This document shows, one piece after another, positions 1 through 8,499 of a stretch of 64,000 nt of DNA. Both the position numbers and the translations under genes were made by a program. Position 1 is the stretch's first letter. Each line of letters opens with the position of its first letter. The notes beneath the pieces were generated by a model. The model did not search any database and was not told the origin of the DNA. It worked only from the letters and a program-made list of their open reading frames with translations. The DNA is from Chryseobacterium endalhagicum (GTDB lineage Bacteria > Bacteroidota > Bacteroidia > Flavobacteriales > Weeksellaceae): contig NZ_JAELVM010000001.1 of NCBI RefSeq assembly GCF_016745235.1, positions 1,315,856 to 1,379,855 on the forward strand. Reading direction: 5' to 3'.

Positions 1-1
1 A

Positions 2-1159
2 AATTATGAAAATCTTCAGACCACCTTTAATCCTGTTGATTTTAACCCTCAGAAATGGGCGGATGCAGCAAAGAAAGCCGGGATGAAGTATGTGGTTTTT
101 ACCACCAAGCACCACGACGGTTTCTCCATGTTTGATACCAAAGAAACCGATTATAAAGTAACTTCAGCCAAAACACCTTTCTCCAAAAATCCTAGAGCAG
201 ATGTCACCAGAGAAATCTTCAATGCTTTCAGAAAAGATGGATTCAAAATAGGAGCCTACTTTTCAAAACCGGACTGGCATTCCGAAAACTACTGGTGGCC
301 TTATTTTCCGCCTAAAGACAGAAATGTAAACTACGATCCGAAGAAATATCCCGAAAGATGGGATTCCTTTAAAAAGTTTACCTTTAATCAGCTCAATGAA
401 ATTACTTCCAACTACGGAAAGATTGATATCCTTTGGCTGGATGGAGGCTGGGTGCGCCCTTTCAAAACCATTGATCCCTCTGTAGAATGGCAGCGAACCA
501 TTAAAGTGGAGCAGGACATCGACATGGATAAAATAGGAACCATGGCCAGAAAAAACCAGCCGGGAATCATTGTGGTAGACCGTACCGTTCCGGGAAAATG
601 GGAAAATTATGTGACTCCTGAACAGGCTGTTCCCGAACATGCACTTTCTATCCCCTGGGAAAGCTGTATCACAATGGGAGATTCCTTCTCTTATGTTCCC
701 AATGACAACTACAAATCCTCTCAGAAAATCATAGAAACCCTTATTAAAATTATTTCAAGAGGCGGAAATTATCTGATGAATATTGCTCCCGGACCCAATG
801 GTGATTATGATGCCGTGGTGTATGACAGATTAAAGGAAATTTCCGGATGGATGGATAAAAACCAGTCGGCGGTATTTGCAACCAGAAGTGCAGAGCCGTA
901 CCACGACGGAAACTTTTACTACACCCAGGCGAAAGACGGGAAGACCCTCAATATTTTTCACATCGATGATAAGGCAGATTATCATGCTCCGTCCGTGCTC
1001 AGCTTTTCAATTCCGGAAAATTTTAAACCCAGATCATTAAAGGTTTTGGGAATGAATTCAAACGTACAGTGGAAGCAGTCAGGAAGCAAAATAGAAGTAA
1101 AACTGCCGGAAGAAAGGGCAAAATTAAAGTATGCAGCCGTAATTCAAATGACTCAATAA
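2..1159 (+). CDS. Alpha-L-fucosidase, GH29 (5' end outside the window)
   Basis: The reading frame is already open at base 2, so the gene starts upstream; the first ATG at base 83 is internal. GH29 enzymes hydrolyse terminal alpha-L-fucose from glycans by a retaining mechanism. What is seen: the family block KYVVFTTKHHDGFSMFDT (His-His-Asp-Gly at the sugar-binding site), then YGKIDILWLDGGW, where the Asp encoded at 440-442 is in the position of the catalytic nucleophile, then SRGGNYLMNIAPGPNGD. A short beta-rich C-terminal part follows. In these bacteria such enzymes normally carry an export signal, which would lie outside the window. The stop overlaps the start of the next gene by one base (TAATG), so the two are translationally coupled and probably act on the same host or plant glycan. 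Family assignment is firm; substrate is not. Confidence 0.93.
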   Translation, partial: NYENLQTTFNPVDFNPQKWADAAKKAGMKYVVFTTKHHDGFSMFDTKETDYKVTSAKTPFSKNPRADVTREIFNAFRKDGFKIGAYFSKPDWHSENYWWPYFPPKDRNVNYDPKKYPERWDSFKKFTFNQLNEITSNYGKIDILWLDGGWVRPFKTIDPSVEWQRTIKVEQDIDMDKIGTMARKNQPGIIVVDRTVPGKWENYVTPEQAVPEHALSIPWESCITMGDSFSYVPNDNYKSSQKIIETLIKIISRGGNYLMNIAPGPNGDYDAVVYDRLKEISGWMDKNQSAVFATRSAEPYHDGNFYYTQAKDGKTLNIFHIDDKADYHAPSVLSFSIPENFKPRSLKVLGMNSNVQWKQSGSKIEVKLPEERAKLKYAAVIQMTQ

Positions 1160-3828
1160 TGAAGCTGAATTTTATCAAAGTTACGGTCATTACTTTCTCA
1201 CTAAGTTCCGTTTTTCTGTATGCCCAGAAAGAAAAACCGCTGTACAAAGATCCAAAGCAGCCCGTTGAAATCAGAGTTCAGGATCTGTTAAAAAGAATGA
1301 CTCCCGAAGAGAAATTCTGGCAGTGTTTTATGATCCCGGGAGATCTGGATCATGTCCCGAAAGATCAGTACAGACACGGAATTTTTGGACTGCAGGTAAG
1401 CGCTTCCAACCAGGGTGGCGGGGCTGCCGGACAATTGCTGAAATACAATGCGGATGAAGACGCTGAAAAGCTGGCAAAAAAGATCAATTTCATTCAGAAA
1501 TATTTTATGGAGGAATCCCGGTTGGGCATCCCGATTATCCCTTTTGATGAGGCTTTACACGGTCTGGTACGTGAGGGTGCGACTGCTTTTCCACAGGCAT
1601 TAGGACTTGCGGCCACTTTTAATCCCGAACTGATGAAGCAGGTTTCTTCCGCTATTGCAAAAGAATCAAAATTAAGAGGAATCCGCCAGATTCTGACGCC
1701 CGTAGTCAATCTGGCCAGCGATGTGAGATGGGGACGGACAGAGGAAACGTATGGGGAAGATCCCTTTTTAACCTCTGTGATGGGAGTCAGTTTTGTAAGC
1801 TCATTTGAAAATATGGGGATCATTACCACTCCGAAGCATTTTCTAGCTAATGTAGGGGAAGGCGGACGAGATTCTTATCCTGTTCACTGGAGCAGAAGGT
1901 ATCTTGAAGAAACTCATCTTGTTCCTTTTCACAAGGCATTTACATCAGGAAAAAGCAGATCGGTGATGACTTCTTACAATCTTTTAGACGGAAGACCTTC
2001 AACGGCGAATCATTGGCTGCTCACCGGAAAACTGAAGAAAGACTGGAATTTCAAAGGCTTTGTGATCAGTGATGCAAGTGCGGTGGGAGGAGCCAATGTG
2101 CTTCATTTTACAGCAAAAGACTACGATGACGCCTCCGCTCAGGCCATGAACGCCGGGCTTGACGTTATATTTCAGACAGAATACAAACATTATCAATTGT
2201 TTATGCCTCCGTTTTTGGATGGACGGATTTCAAAGGACAGAATAGATGATGCAGTAGCAAGGGTTTTAAGGGCAAAATTTGAACTTGGTCTTTTTGAAAA
2301 TCCTTATGTCTCAGATCAGGAAATCAAAGAATTAAAAAAGATCAATCATAAACCGCTGGCAGAAAAATCTGCGCTTGAATCCATCGTTTTATTACAGAAC
2401 AACAATGAAACGCTTCCTGTTTCAGCCAATATCAAAAAAATAGCAGTAATAGGAACCGATGCTGTTGATGCAAGGCTTGGAGGTTATTCCGGACCGGGAA
2501 ATCATAAAGTCAGTATTCTGGAAGGCATTAAAAACTTCACGAAAGATAAAAATATGGAGATCCTTTACGCCAAAGGGATTACGTGGGATCTGAAGAATTT
2601 TAAAACGGTTCCTGCGAATTTTTTGTCTTTTGAAAATAAAAAAGGATTAAAAGGAAGCTATTTTTCCAATACGGAATTAAAAGGAAATCCGGCTTTTGAA
2701 AAGCAGGATGAAGAAATCAATTTCAAATGGACTTTGTATTCGCCGGACCCTGAAAAGCTGCAGCCTGACAACTACAGCATCCGCTGGACCGGAAAACTCA
2801 AGGCTCCTGAGAGTGGAAAATACCAGCTTGGATTACGGGGAAATGATGGTTTCAGACTGTATATGAATGGAAAACTCATCATTGATCAATGGGAAAAACT
2901 AGGTTATTCCACAAAAACAGCTGCTATTGATTTTATCAGAGACCAGCCATATGATCTTGTGATAGAATTCCGTGAAAGCAGAGGAGAAGCTAATATCGGG
3001 CTGATCTGGAATTATGACATCGATAACTACCAGAAAGATTTTGAGGAAGCTTTAAAAACAGTACAAAATGCCGATCATATCATCATTACAGCAGGAATTC
3101 ATGAAGGAGAATTCCAAGACCGTTCCTCACTGAGCCTGCCCGGAAATCAGGAAAAATTCATCCATGAAGTTTCAAAACTGAATAAACCGGTCACGGTAAT
3201 TTTGATTGGCGGATCAGCGATAAAAACCACAGCCTGGAAAGACAAGGCCGGAGCTGTTTTAGACGTTTGGTATCCCGGAGAAGAAGGGGGAAATGCAGTG
3301 GCGAAAATTCTGTTCGGAGCGGAAAATCCTTCCGGAAAGCTGCCCATTACATTCCCGGCGGAAGAAGGTCAGCTGCCACTGACCTACAATCACCACCCGA
3401 CAGGAAGGGGAAATGATTATCATGACCTGAGCGGAGAACCTCTGTATCCTTTTGGTTTTGGACTGAGCTATACCACATTTGAGATTTCAGAGCTTCATTT
3501 GAACAAAACAAAATATTCGGAAAATGATACCCTTATGGCTCATGTTACCGTTAAAAATACAGGAAAAAAAGCAGGCAGCGAGGTCGTTCAGTTATACGTG
3601 AAAGATCTGCTGGCTTCTGTTTCAAGACCCGTTATTGAGTTAAAAGGCTTCCGGAAGATCTATTTAAATCCCGGAGAATCGAAACAGATCACCATTGAAG
3701 TTCCGGTCAGAGAGCTGCAGTTTTTGGATGAGCAGATGAACTGGACCGTAGAAAAAGGAACGTACAGAATTATGGTGGGAAATTCTTCCAAAAACCTTCC
3801 TCTGAAGCAGAATATTGAGGTGGAATAG
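1159..3828 (+). CDS. Secreted GH3 beta-glycosidase with PA14 domain
   Basis: A beta-glucosidase-type enzyme of family GH3 (889 residues from this start). I chose the ATG overlapping the previous stop because it opens a clear signal peptide (MKLNFIKVTVITFSLSS... ending at YAQ); the upstream in-frame ATG at 1069 lies inside the fucosidase gene. Domains in order: GH3 TIM barrel (about 30-350) with SDASAV, in which Asp305 fits the catalytic nucleophile; GH3 alpha/beta C domain, into which a PA14 domain (about 495-617, GLRGNDGFRLYMNGKLIIDQW-type core) is inserted as in many BglX-like enzymes; and a C-terminal fibronectin-III-like domain (EVVQLYVKD, VSRPVIELKGF). PA14 may bind sugar. It probably works with the fucosidase on glycans in the periplasm or outside the cell. 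True substrate (beta-glucoside, beta-xyloside or other) cannot be read from the sequence. Confidence 0.93.
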   Translation: MKLNFIKVTVITFSLSSVFLYAQKEKPLYKDPKQPVEIRVQDLLKRMTPEEKFWQCFMIPGDLDHVPKDQYRHGIFGLQVSASNQGGGAAGQLLKYNADEDAEKLAKKINFIQKYFMEESRLGIPIIPFDEALHGLVREGATAFPQALGLAATFNPELMKQVSSAIAKESKLRGIRQILTPVVNLASDVRWGRTEETYGEDPFLTSVMGVSFVSSFENMGIITTPKHFLANVGEGGRDSYPVHWSRRYLEETHLVPFHKAFTSGKSRSVMTSYNLLDGRPSTANHWLLTGKLKKDWNFKGFVISDASAVGGANVLHFTAKDYDDASAQAMNAGLDVIFQTEYKHYQLFMPPFLDGRISKDRIDDAVARVLRAKFELGLFENPYVSDQEIKELKKINHKPLAEKSALESIVLLQNNNETLPVSANIKKIAVIGTDAVDARLGGYSGPGNHKVSILEGIKNFTKDKNMEILYAKGITWDLKNFKTVPANFLSFENKKGLKGSYFSNTELKGNPAFEKQDEEINFKWTLYSPDPEKLQPDNYSIRWTGKLKAPESGKYQLGLRGNDGFRLYMNGKLIIDQWEKLGYSTKTAAIDFIRDQPYDLVIEFRESRGEANIGLIWNYDIDNYQKDFEEALKTVQNADHIIITAGIHEGEFQDRSSLSLPGNQEKFIHEVSKLNKPVTVILIGGSAIKTTAWKDKAGAVLDVWYPGEEGGNAVAKILFGAENPSGKLPITFPAEEGQLPLTYNHHPTGRGNDYHDLSGEPLYPFGFGLSYTTFEISELHLNKTKYSENDTLMAHVTVKNTGKKAGSEVVQLYVKDLLASVSRPVIELKGFRKIYLNPGESKQITIEVPVRELQFLDEQMNWTVEKGTYRIMVGNSSKNLPLKQNIEVE

Positions 3829-3993
3829 ATTTTTTGTTTTGGGAACTTAAACCTTTTCACAAGGGTGTTTTGAGGGATTTGGACTGAAAACAGCAGAAAC
3901 TCTGGTACGATATGTGTAATATTCAGGACAAAACCTGAATGAATTGAATTAATAATCCATTATTCTTTTCAATCATTCAAAAAAGTAAAAGTC

Positions 3994-4254
3994 ATGAGAA
4001 AGTTTTTTATATCAACCGTATTGTTATTAGGCTTATCGATGAGTGTAAACGCACAGAAGCGTCCGCCTGCTCCTCCGCATCCTTCGAAAAGTGAGCTGAT
4101 CAGCATCAAATCACGTGAGCTGGACAAAAGATACAATCAGGAAAAGAAATTGATTCTTAATCATCCGCTAGCCACAAAAAAGATGAAGCGGGATCAGATG
4201 AAGGCTTTAAATGAAAAATACCAGAGCCAGAAAAGATTACTGAAAAAAATGTAA
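3994..4254 (+). CDS. Small secreted basic protein
   Basis: An 86-residue protein with a signal peptide (MRKFFISTVLLLGLSMSVNAQ) followed by a short proline-rich stretch and a strongly basic, probably helical remainder rich in Lys, Arg and Glu (ELDKRYNQEKKLILNHP...). No domain is recognised. The mature protein would be about 65 residues and periplasmic or secreted. It stands alone, 165 bases after the GH3 gene, and is followed by a strong hairpin terminator, which supports a separate short transcript. Function unknown. Confidence 0.7.
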   Translation: MRKFFISTVLLLGLSMSVNAQKRPPAPPHPSKSELISIKSRELDKRYNQEKKLILNHPLATKKMKRDQMKALNEKYQSQKRLLKKM

Positions 4255-4310
4255 GGTTTCAACCTTAAAAATTGATACCAAATCCGTTGAAAAACGGAAA
4301 ACAGACAAAA

Positions 4311-4348
4311 TATAAAAGCCGTTTCACACAAATGAAACGGCTTTTATA
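4311..4348. terminator. Bidirectional hairpin terminator between convergent genes
   Basis: A perfect 16-bp stem (4311-4326 with 4333-4348) and a 6-base loop, with A-rich and T-rich flanks on either side so it can serve both strands. It separates the small secreted protein gene on the plus strand from the envelope protein gene on the minus strand. Confidence 0.85.
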
Positions 4349-4350
4349 TG

Positions 4351-4402
4351 ATAATCTTAATCTAAGTCTTAACCTCAGCCTCAACCTTAGCCTCGACTTT
4401 AA
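4351..4402. repeat. Degenerate 6-base periodic tract
   Basis: About eight imperfect tandem hexamers of the type CTTAAC/CTCAAC. Translated, they give a false run of alternating Asn-Leu-Ser-Leu. A similar tract is present at 8405-8440. It just overlaps the 3' end of the minus-strand gene that follows. Confidence 0.45.
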
Positions 4403-5289
4403 TATAATTTTCTCGCCAGTAACAGATTCAGAAGGAAAGTTCCCGTCCAGTTACTGTTATTGCCACTGACCGTGTTATTTCCAATAAAATCAATACGTGA
4501 AACCGAAACGGTAAGTCTTGTTTTTCCTGAAACATTGGCAAGACTCACAAATGAAGCCGTGAAAACATCCGGAAAACTGGAGTTATTCCCTGCCGTTAAG
4601 ATCGGATACATATTGGTTACATTGAAAGGAGCGCCCTGATATTCATAGACCAGCATCATACGGCTGGCATTGGAATAAGCGGAAGTATGAGCATAGGTAG
4701 TTGATGCTTTACTGATCACCCACCACGCGTCCGTTCCAGTTCCCGTATCATAGCCAGTTACGGTATGGTTGGTCCAGTCTGCTACAGGGGCAGTACCGCC
4801 GGCATGAGGCGGAACAAGAAGCTGTACCCCGTAAATATCTACATTACTCGGCTTGGGAAGCACTGTAAAAGACAGATCCCAGGTTCCTCCTGTAGTATTG
4901 CTGTTATTCACCACTTCAGCATAAGCTCCCGTGGGAATCACAAAAGAGGTAACCGGAGTATTGTCAATTCTCAAAGTATTTCCACTCGAAGCCTGAAGGG
5001 TAATACCGGAAGTGGAAATATTCTTAATCTTATAAATTCTCCCGGTGTAACTCGTTGTACCTGTTCCGATTACCGGAAGCGTGAAGGTCGCATTTCCGGT
5101 TCCGTTATAGGTTAGGTAATGATCTGTTGCTGTGATAGAATAGGTGGTTGCTGAGATCTGCTTATAATCAGCTCCCAGAGATCCTGCCACCGCTAAAGTA
5201 CTGTTAGGAGTATTAGTTTTAATACCAACCTGCGCGTTTAAAAAGAAACCCCACAGGACCAATACCGGAATAAAATTCTTGGTTTTCAT
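4399..5289 (-). CDS. Secreted beta-rich envelope protein
   Basis: A 296-residue protein with a signal peptide (MKTKNFIPVLVLWGFFLNA) followed by the VGIKTNTPNSTLAVAGSL start that is typical of a family of flavobacterial surface proteins with structural repeats. The rest is rich in Thr, Ser, Asn and Gly with alternating hydrophobic residues, which suggests a beta-sandwich. Examples are ISATTYSITATDHYLTYNG and ITLQASSGNTLRIDNTPV. I see no type IX secretion sorting tail of the usual kind and no catalytic motif. A -7 box and an adjoining palindrome lie 80-110 bases upstream. Possible roles are structural or adhesive; function is not established. Confidence 0.75.
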   Translation of the reverse strand: MKTKNFIPVLVLWGFFLNAQVGIKTNTPNSTLAVAGSLGADYKQISATTYSITATDHYLTYNGTGNATFTLPVIGTGTTSYTGRIYKIKNISTSGITLQASSGNTLRIDNTPVTSFVIPTGAYAEVVNNSNTTGGTWDLSFTVLPKPSNVDIYGVQLLVPPHAGGTAPVADWTNHTVTGYDTGTGTDAWWVISKASTTYAHTSAYSNASRMMLVYEYQGAPFNVTNMYPILTAGNNSSFPDVFTASFVSLANVSGKTRLTVSVSRIDFIGNNTVSGNNSNWTGTFLLNLLLARKLY

Positions 5290-5368
5290 ATGATCTTATT
5301 TTATATAAATAGTGAAATTAATTATACAATATTCGTTTACAGATGGTTATTTTTTAGTTTTATTACTT

Positions 5369-5388
5369 AAATCACTATATTGTGATTT
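5369..5388. promoter_or_regulatory. Palindrome, candidate operator
   Basis: Two perfect 7-bp arms, AAATCAC and GTGATTT, separated by 6 bases. It sits immediately downstream of the -7 box at 5391-5398 on the minus strand, i.e. across the expected transcription start of the envelope protein gene. That position suits a repressor site. No regulator is identified. Confidence 0.4.
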
Positions 5389-5390
5389 TG

Positions 5391-5398
5391 CAAAGATA
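5391..5398 (-). promoter_or_regulatory. -7 box (TATCTTTG) of the envelope protein gene
   Basis: A perfect match to the Bacteroidota -7 consensus TAnnTTTG on the minus strand. A TTG lies about 24 bases upstream, slightly farther than usual. Transcription would start about 95 bases before the start codon. Confidence 0.45.
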
Positions 5399-5565
5399 AA
5401 TCTTTTTAAACATATCGTACGGCAAGAAAGTTAAAAAATTGAATGCATTGTTGTGGCGTAAATGATGGGCCGGTAAAATGAAGTTAGCATTCAGTGAAAT
5501 ATGAAATGGCAGAACATAGAACATCCAATATTTTTCCTTAAATTCGCATAAAAATTTTTAAAATA

Positions 5566-6954
5566 ATGAACTACGATATCATTGTCATCGGAAGCGGTCC
5601 TGGCGGTTATGTTACAGCGATCAGAGCAGCACAATTGGGTTTCAAAACTGCAATTATCGAGAAGGAGAATTTAGGAGGAATCTGCCTGAACTGGGGATGT
5701 ATTCCTACTAAAGCTTTATTGAAATCTGCTCAGGTTTTTCATTATATCAACCACGCTGAAGACTATGGTCTTAATAAAGTGGAGGCAAGTTTTGAATTTC
5801 CAAACGTGATCCAGAGAAGCCGTGGGGTAGCCAGCAAAATGAGCAAAGGAATTGAATTCCTTATGAAGAAGAACAAGATAGACGTTATCCTTGGTACAGC
5901 TACCGTACAGAAAGGTAAAAAAGTGTCTGTTACAGATAAAGACGGTAAAGTAACTGAATATTCAGGAGAAAACATCATTATCGCAACAGGAGCACGTTCA
6001 AGAGAACTTCCAAACCTTCCTCAGGACGGTAAGAAAGTAATCGGATACAGACAGGCATTATCTCTTCCTGAGCAGCCGAAATCTATGATTGTTGTAGGTT
6101 CCGGAGCTATCGGGGTAGAATTTGCTGACTTCTATAACACAATGGGAACTAAGGTAACTGTTGTAGAATTTATGCCAAACATCGTTCCTGTAGAAGATGA
6201 GGAAATTTCTAAACACCTGGAAAAATCTCTTAAAAAGACAGGCATCGAAATTATGACCAATGCGTCTGTAGAAAGCGTAGATACAAGCGGAGAAGGGGTG
6301 AAAGCTACTGTGAAAACAGCGAACGGAACAATCACTCTTGAAGCTGATATTTTACTTTCTGCCGTTGGTATTGCTGCCAATATCGAAAACATCGGATTGG
6401 AAGAAGTAGGCATACAGACAGATAAAGGAAGAGTTTTGGTGAACGAATGGTACGAAACTTCAGTTCCGGGTTACTATGCAATCGGTGATATTATTCCTAC
6501 TCAGGCTTTGGCACACGTTGCTTCAGCAGAAGGAATCACTTGCGTAGAAAAGATCAAAGGACTGCATGTTGAGAAAATCGACTATGGCAATATCCCTGGA
6601 TGTACATACTGTCACCCTGAAGTAGCTTCTGTAGGTCTTACAGAAAAACAGGCTAAAGAAAAAGGATACGAGATCAAAGTAGGTAAATTCCCGCTTTCTG
6701 CAAGTGGTAAAGCTACTGCTAACGGAAATACAGACGGTTTCGTCAAAGTTATTTTTGATGCTAAATACGGTGAATGGTTAGGATGCCACATGATTGGAGA
6801 AGGTGTTACAGATATGGTTGCAGAAGCAGTGGTTGCCAGAAAACTGGAAACTACAGGTCATGAGATCATCAAGTCTATCCACCCGCACCCAACGGTTTCT
6901 GAAGCTATTATGGAAGCAGCAGCAGCAGCTTATGGTGAAGTGATCCACATCTAA
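5566..6954 (+). CDS. lpdA: Dihydrolipoyl dehydrogenase
   Basis: E3 component of the 2-oxo acid dehydrogenase complexes and of the glycine cleavage system: it re-oxidises dihydrolipoamide using FAD and NAD+ in the cytoplasm. The 462-residue length is normal. Visible landmarks are the N-terminal FAD-binding GSGPGGY (about residues 9-15), the redox disulfide in GGICLNWGCIPTK (Cys40, Cys45), the NAD-binding VVGSGAIGVEFA, the second FAD motif YAIGDI, and the C-terminal HPHPTVSE, in which His441 and Glu446 form the catalytic dyad contributed across the dimer. The stretch GICLNWGC replaces the commoner GTCLNVGC, as in many Bacteroidota homologues. No E1 or E2 gene is nearby. The next gene starts 30 bases downstream and may be cotranscribed. 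Confidence 0.95.
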   Translation: MNYDIIVIGSGPGGYVTAIRAAQLGFKTAIIEKENLGGICLNWGCIPTKALLKSAQVFHYINHAEDYGLNKVEASFEFPNVIQRSRGVASKMSKGIEFLMKKNKIDVILGTATVQKGKKVSVTDKDGKVTEYSGENIIIATGARSRELPNLPQDGKKVIGYRQALSLPEQPKSMIVVGSGAIGVEFADFYNTMGTKVTVVEFMPNIVPVEDEEISKHLEKSLKKTGIEIMTNASVESVDTSGEGVKATVKTANGTITLEADILLSAVGIAANIENIGLEEVGIQTDKGRVLVNEWYETSVPGYYAIGDIIPTQALAHVASAEGITCVEKIKGLHVEKIDYGNIPGCTYCHPEVASVGLTEKQAKEKGYEIKVGKFPLSASGKATANGNTDGFVKVIFDAKYGEWLGCHMIGEGVTDMVAEAVVARKLETTGHEIIKSIHPHPTVSEAIMEAAAAAYGEVIHI

Positions 6955-6984
6955 TATTCATTGAACTAATACCTGTTATTAAAG

Positions 6985-7599
6985 ATGTTTAAAAAACTTG
7001 CCGCAGAAGCATTAGGCCTTGGAGATATCGGAAAAATTATTCCTGCTCATGATTATGATAAGGTAGATTCAGATGATTATATCCTGTCCGAAGACCGTGA
7101 GAAAATTTTCTTCCTGATCAAATCCAAAAGAGATGAATACTGCTTTACCAACAGAGCACTGATTCATATCGACGGAGCAAGCGCTCTGGATAAAAAGAGA
7201 ATTTTAAGAAGATACGAATATTATCAGTTTCCGTTTTCAAATATTGCCCTGCAAACTGCCGGAACAATAGATCTTGATGTGGAAATCTCATTCCATATCG
7301 GAAATGTTCCTTTGATGATCAGTGTAAGCAAAGGCCAGATCGATCAGTTAAAGGATCTTTACAAAGCTCTTTTGGCGATCCAGCAGGAAGTACATCACAA
7401 CCAGTCGCTTTTAGGATTTTCTGTAGACAGTCTTCAGAAAGCGATCAGTACCGTAGCTTCCGGAAAACAGGAAAATGTTTCAAAAAGCCAGGAACTGCAG
7501 AACGTTAATGAATATGTGTTCAACTGGTCTAAAAACAGCTACGAGAAGTACAATCAGAAAGACTTTTCAGCAATTTTTGAAAAGTATATTAATAACTAG
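6985..7599 (+). CDS. Bacterial PH-domain protein, YvbH-like
   Basis: A 204-residue cytoplasmic protein without signal peptide. Residues about 10-125 match the bacterial pleckstrin-homology-like domain (bPH_1) as I remember it: strands around EKIFFLIKSKRDEYCFTNRALIHIDG, then RYEYYQFPFSNIALQTAGTIDLDVEISFHIG. The C-terminal helix region (about 135-200) resembles the YvbH extension. Such proteins form rings in crystal structures, but their role is not known. It follows lpdA closely and ends at a terminator, so the two may form one transcript; no functional link is evident. Confidence 0.75.
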   Translation: MFKKLAAEALGLGDIGKIIPAHDYDKVDSDDYILSEDREKIFFLIKSKRDEYCFTNRALIHIDGASALDKKRILRRYEYYQFPFSNIALQTAGTIDLDVEISFHIGNVPLMISVSKGQIDQLKDLYKALLAIQQEVHHNQSLLGFSVDSLQKAISTVASGKQENVSKSQELQNVNEYVFNWSKNSYEKYNQKDFSAIFEKYINN

Positions 7600-7617
7600 A
7601 ATATTAATATCTATATT

Positions 7618-7647
7618 TAAAGCTCAGATTCGTTCTGGGCTTTTTTT
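7618..7647 (+). terminator. Rho-independent terminator
   Basis: A hairpin AGCTCAGA / TTCTGGGCT with a short loop and one G-U pair, followed by a run of seven T. It closes the lpdA and PH-domain transcript. Confidence 0.85.
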
Positions 7648-7662
7648 ATTACCCTTACAATT

Positions 7663-8262
7663 ATGAAAAAATTTAGTGTATTACTGATTTCCCTTTGTTT
7701 TAATCTTCTGTTCTCGCAGAAAGAAACGATGTTTAAAGAAACTTTCTTTCCTGCAAAATATGTCCTGAAAAATTCTAAAGACACCATAAAAACAAAAATC
7801 CTGAATATTGGGCTGTATGATAATGACGAGTTTTCTCCGGCAACCTATATCCGGCAGATCACGGTTTTGGACCCTTCAGGAAAAAAAATCAAAGTCAATG
7901 AAGATGATATTAAATATCTGGAGATGAAAGATCTTAAGAAAGTGAAAAGAAGGTTCGTTACTTCAAAATCCGTTCTTTCCAAAGACTCGGGACTGCTTCA
8001 GGTAATGTACAGCGGAAACAAGACACAATGGTACAGAAAGAGCCTGTACAAAGGTTCTATTTACACCTACGAGACCAAAAATATAGATTATCTGGTGATG
8101 CGGAAAAATAAAAGTATTAATGAAATCTATTTTAAAGCACCCGGAGTAAAAGCACAGCTGAAAGAAATATTCGGAGCCTATCCCGATCTTTCATCAATGA
8201 TCGATATCATGGCTGAAGATAGTGATCTGGTAAAGATCCTTGAACGCTATGAAAAGAAATAA
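7663..8262 (+). CDS. Secreted protein of unknown function
   Basis: A 199-residue protein with a signal peptide (MKKFSVLLISLCFNLLFSQ). The mature part is Lys- and Asp-rich with alternating strands (KYVLKNSKDTIKTKILNIG, TYIRQITVLDPSGKKIKVNEDDI). It resembles, by pattern only, small flavobacterial periplasmic proteins in which an instruction-like DTIKTKI strand begins a beta domain. No catalytic motif is seen. It begins just after a terminator, so it has its own promoter. Function unknown. Confidence 0.75.
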   Translation: MKKFSVLLISLCFNLLFSQKETMFKETFFPAKYVLKNSKDTIKTKILNIGLYDNDEFSPATYIRQITVLDPSGKKIKVNEDDIKYLEMKDLKKVKRRFVTSKSVLSKDSGLLQVMYSGNKTQWYRKSLYKGSIYTYETKNIDYLVMRKNKSINEIYFKAPGVKAQLKEIFGAYPDLSSMIDIMAEDSDLVKILERYEKK

Positions 8263-8370
8263 TTAAGGTCAGGAAGATGGAAGAGGGAGGTTATTAAGCT
8301 CGCAAGTACAGTTGCAGGGCAATTTTATTAATTTTTTAATTGCTTCAACAAATTTAATAGTAACTGCTTA

Positions 8371-8440
8371 ATATTGGCGTCCAATAGAAACTTCCAGCCT
8401 CCTATCCATAAATCTCAACTTTAACCTTAATCTCAATCCC
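8371..8440. repeat. Dispersed intergenic repeat with hexamer tract
   Basis: The stretch TTCCAGCCTCC followed by a degenerate CTTAAC/CTCAAC tract. The same combination recurs at 15977-16035, and the tract alone at 4351. The rest of the 237-base gap before the patatin gene holds an imperfect inverted partner (GGAAGATGGAAGAGGGAGG at 8269) and no gene. Confidence 0.45.
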
Positions 8441-8499
8441 AAAAAAATATTTCTAAAATTTAACCTTATTTTCTCGCCCTGATTCCTTACATTTATTCT

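Noticed and set aside
1069..1158. Upstream in-frame start for the GH3 gene
   Set aside because: It lies inside the fucosidase coding sequence and would place a charged segment before the signal peptide.
4272..4469. A 65-codon frame with alternating Asn-Leu-Ser-Leu
   Set aside because: It spans the terminator hairpin and the hexamer tract and enters the antisense of a real gene.
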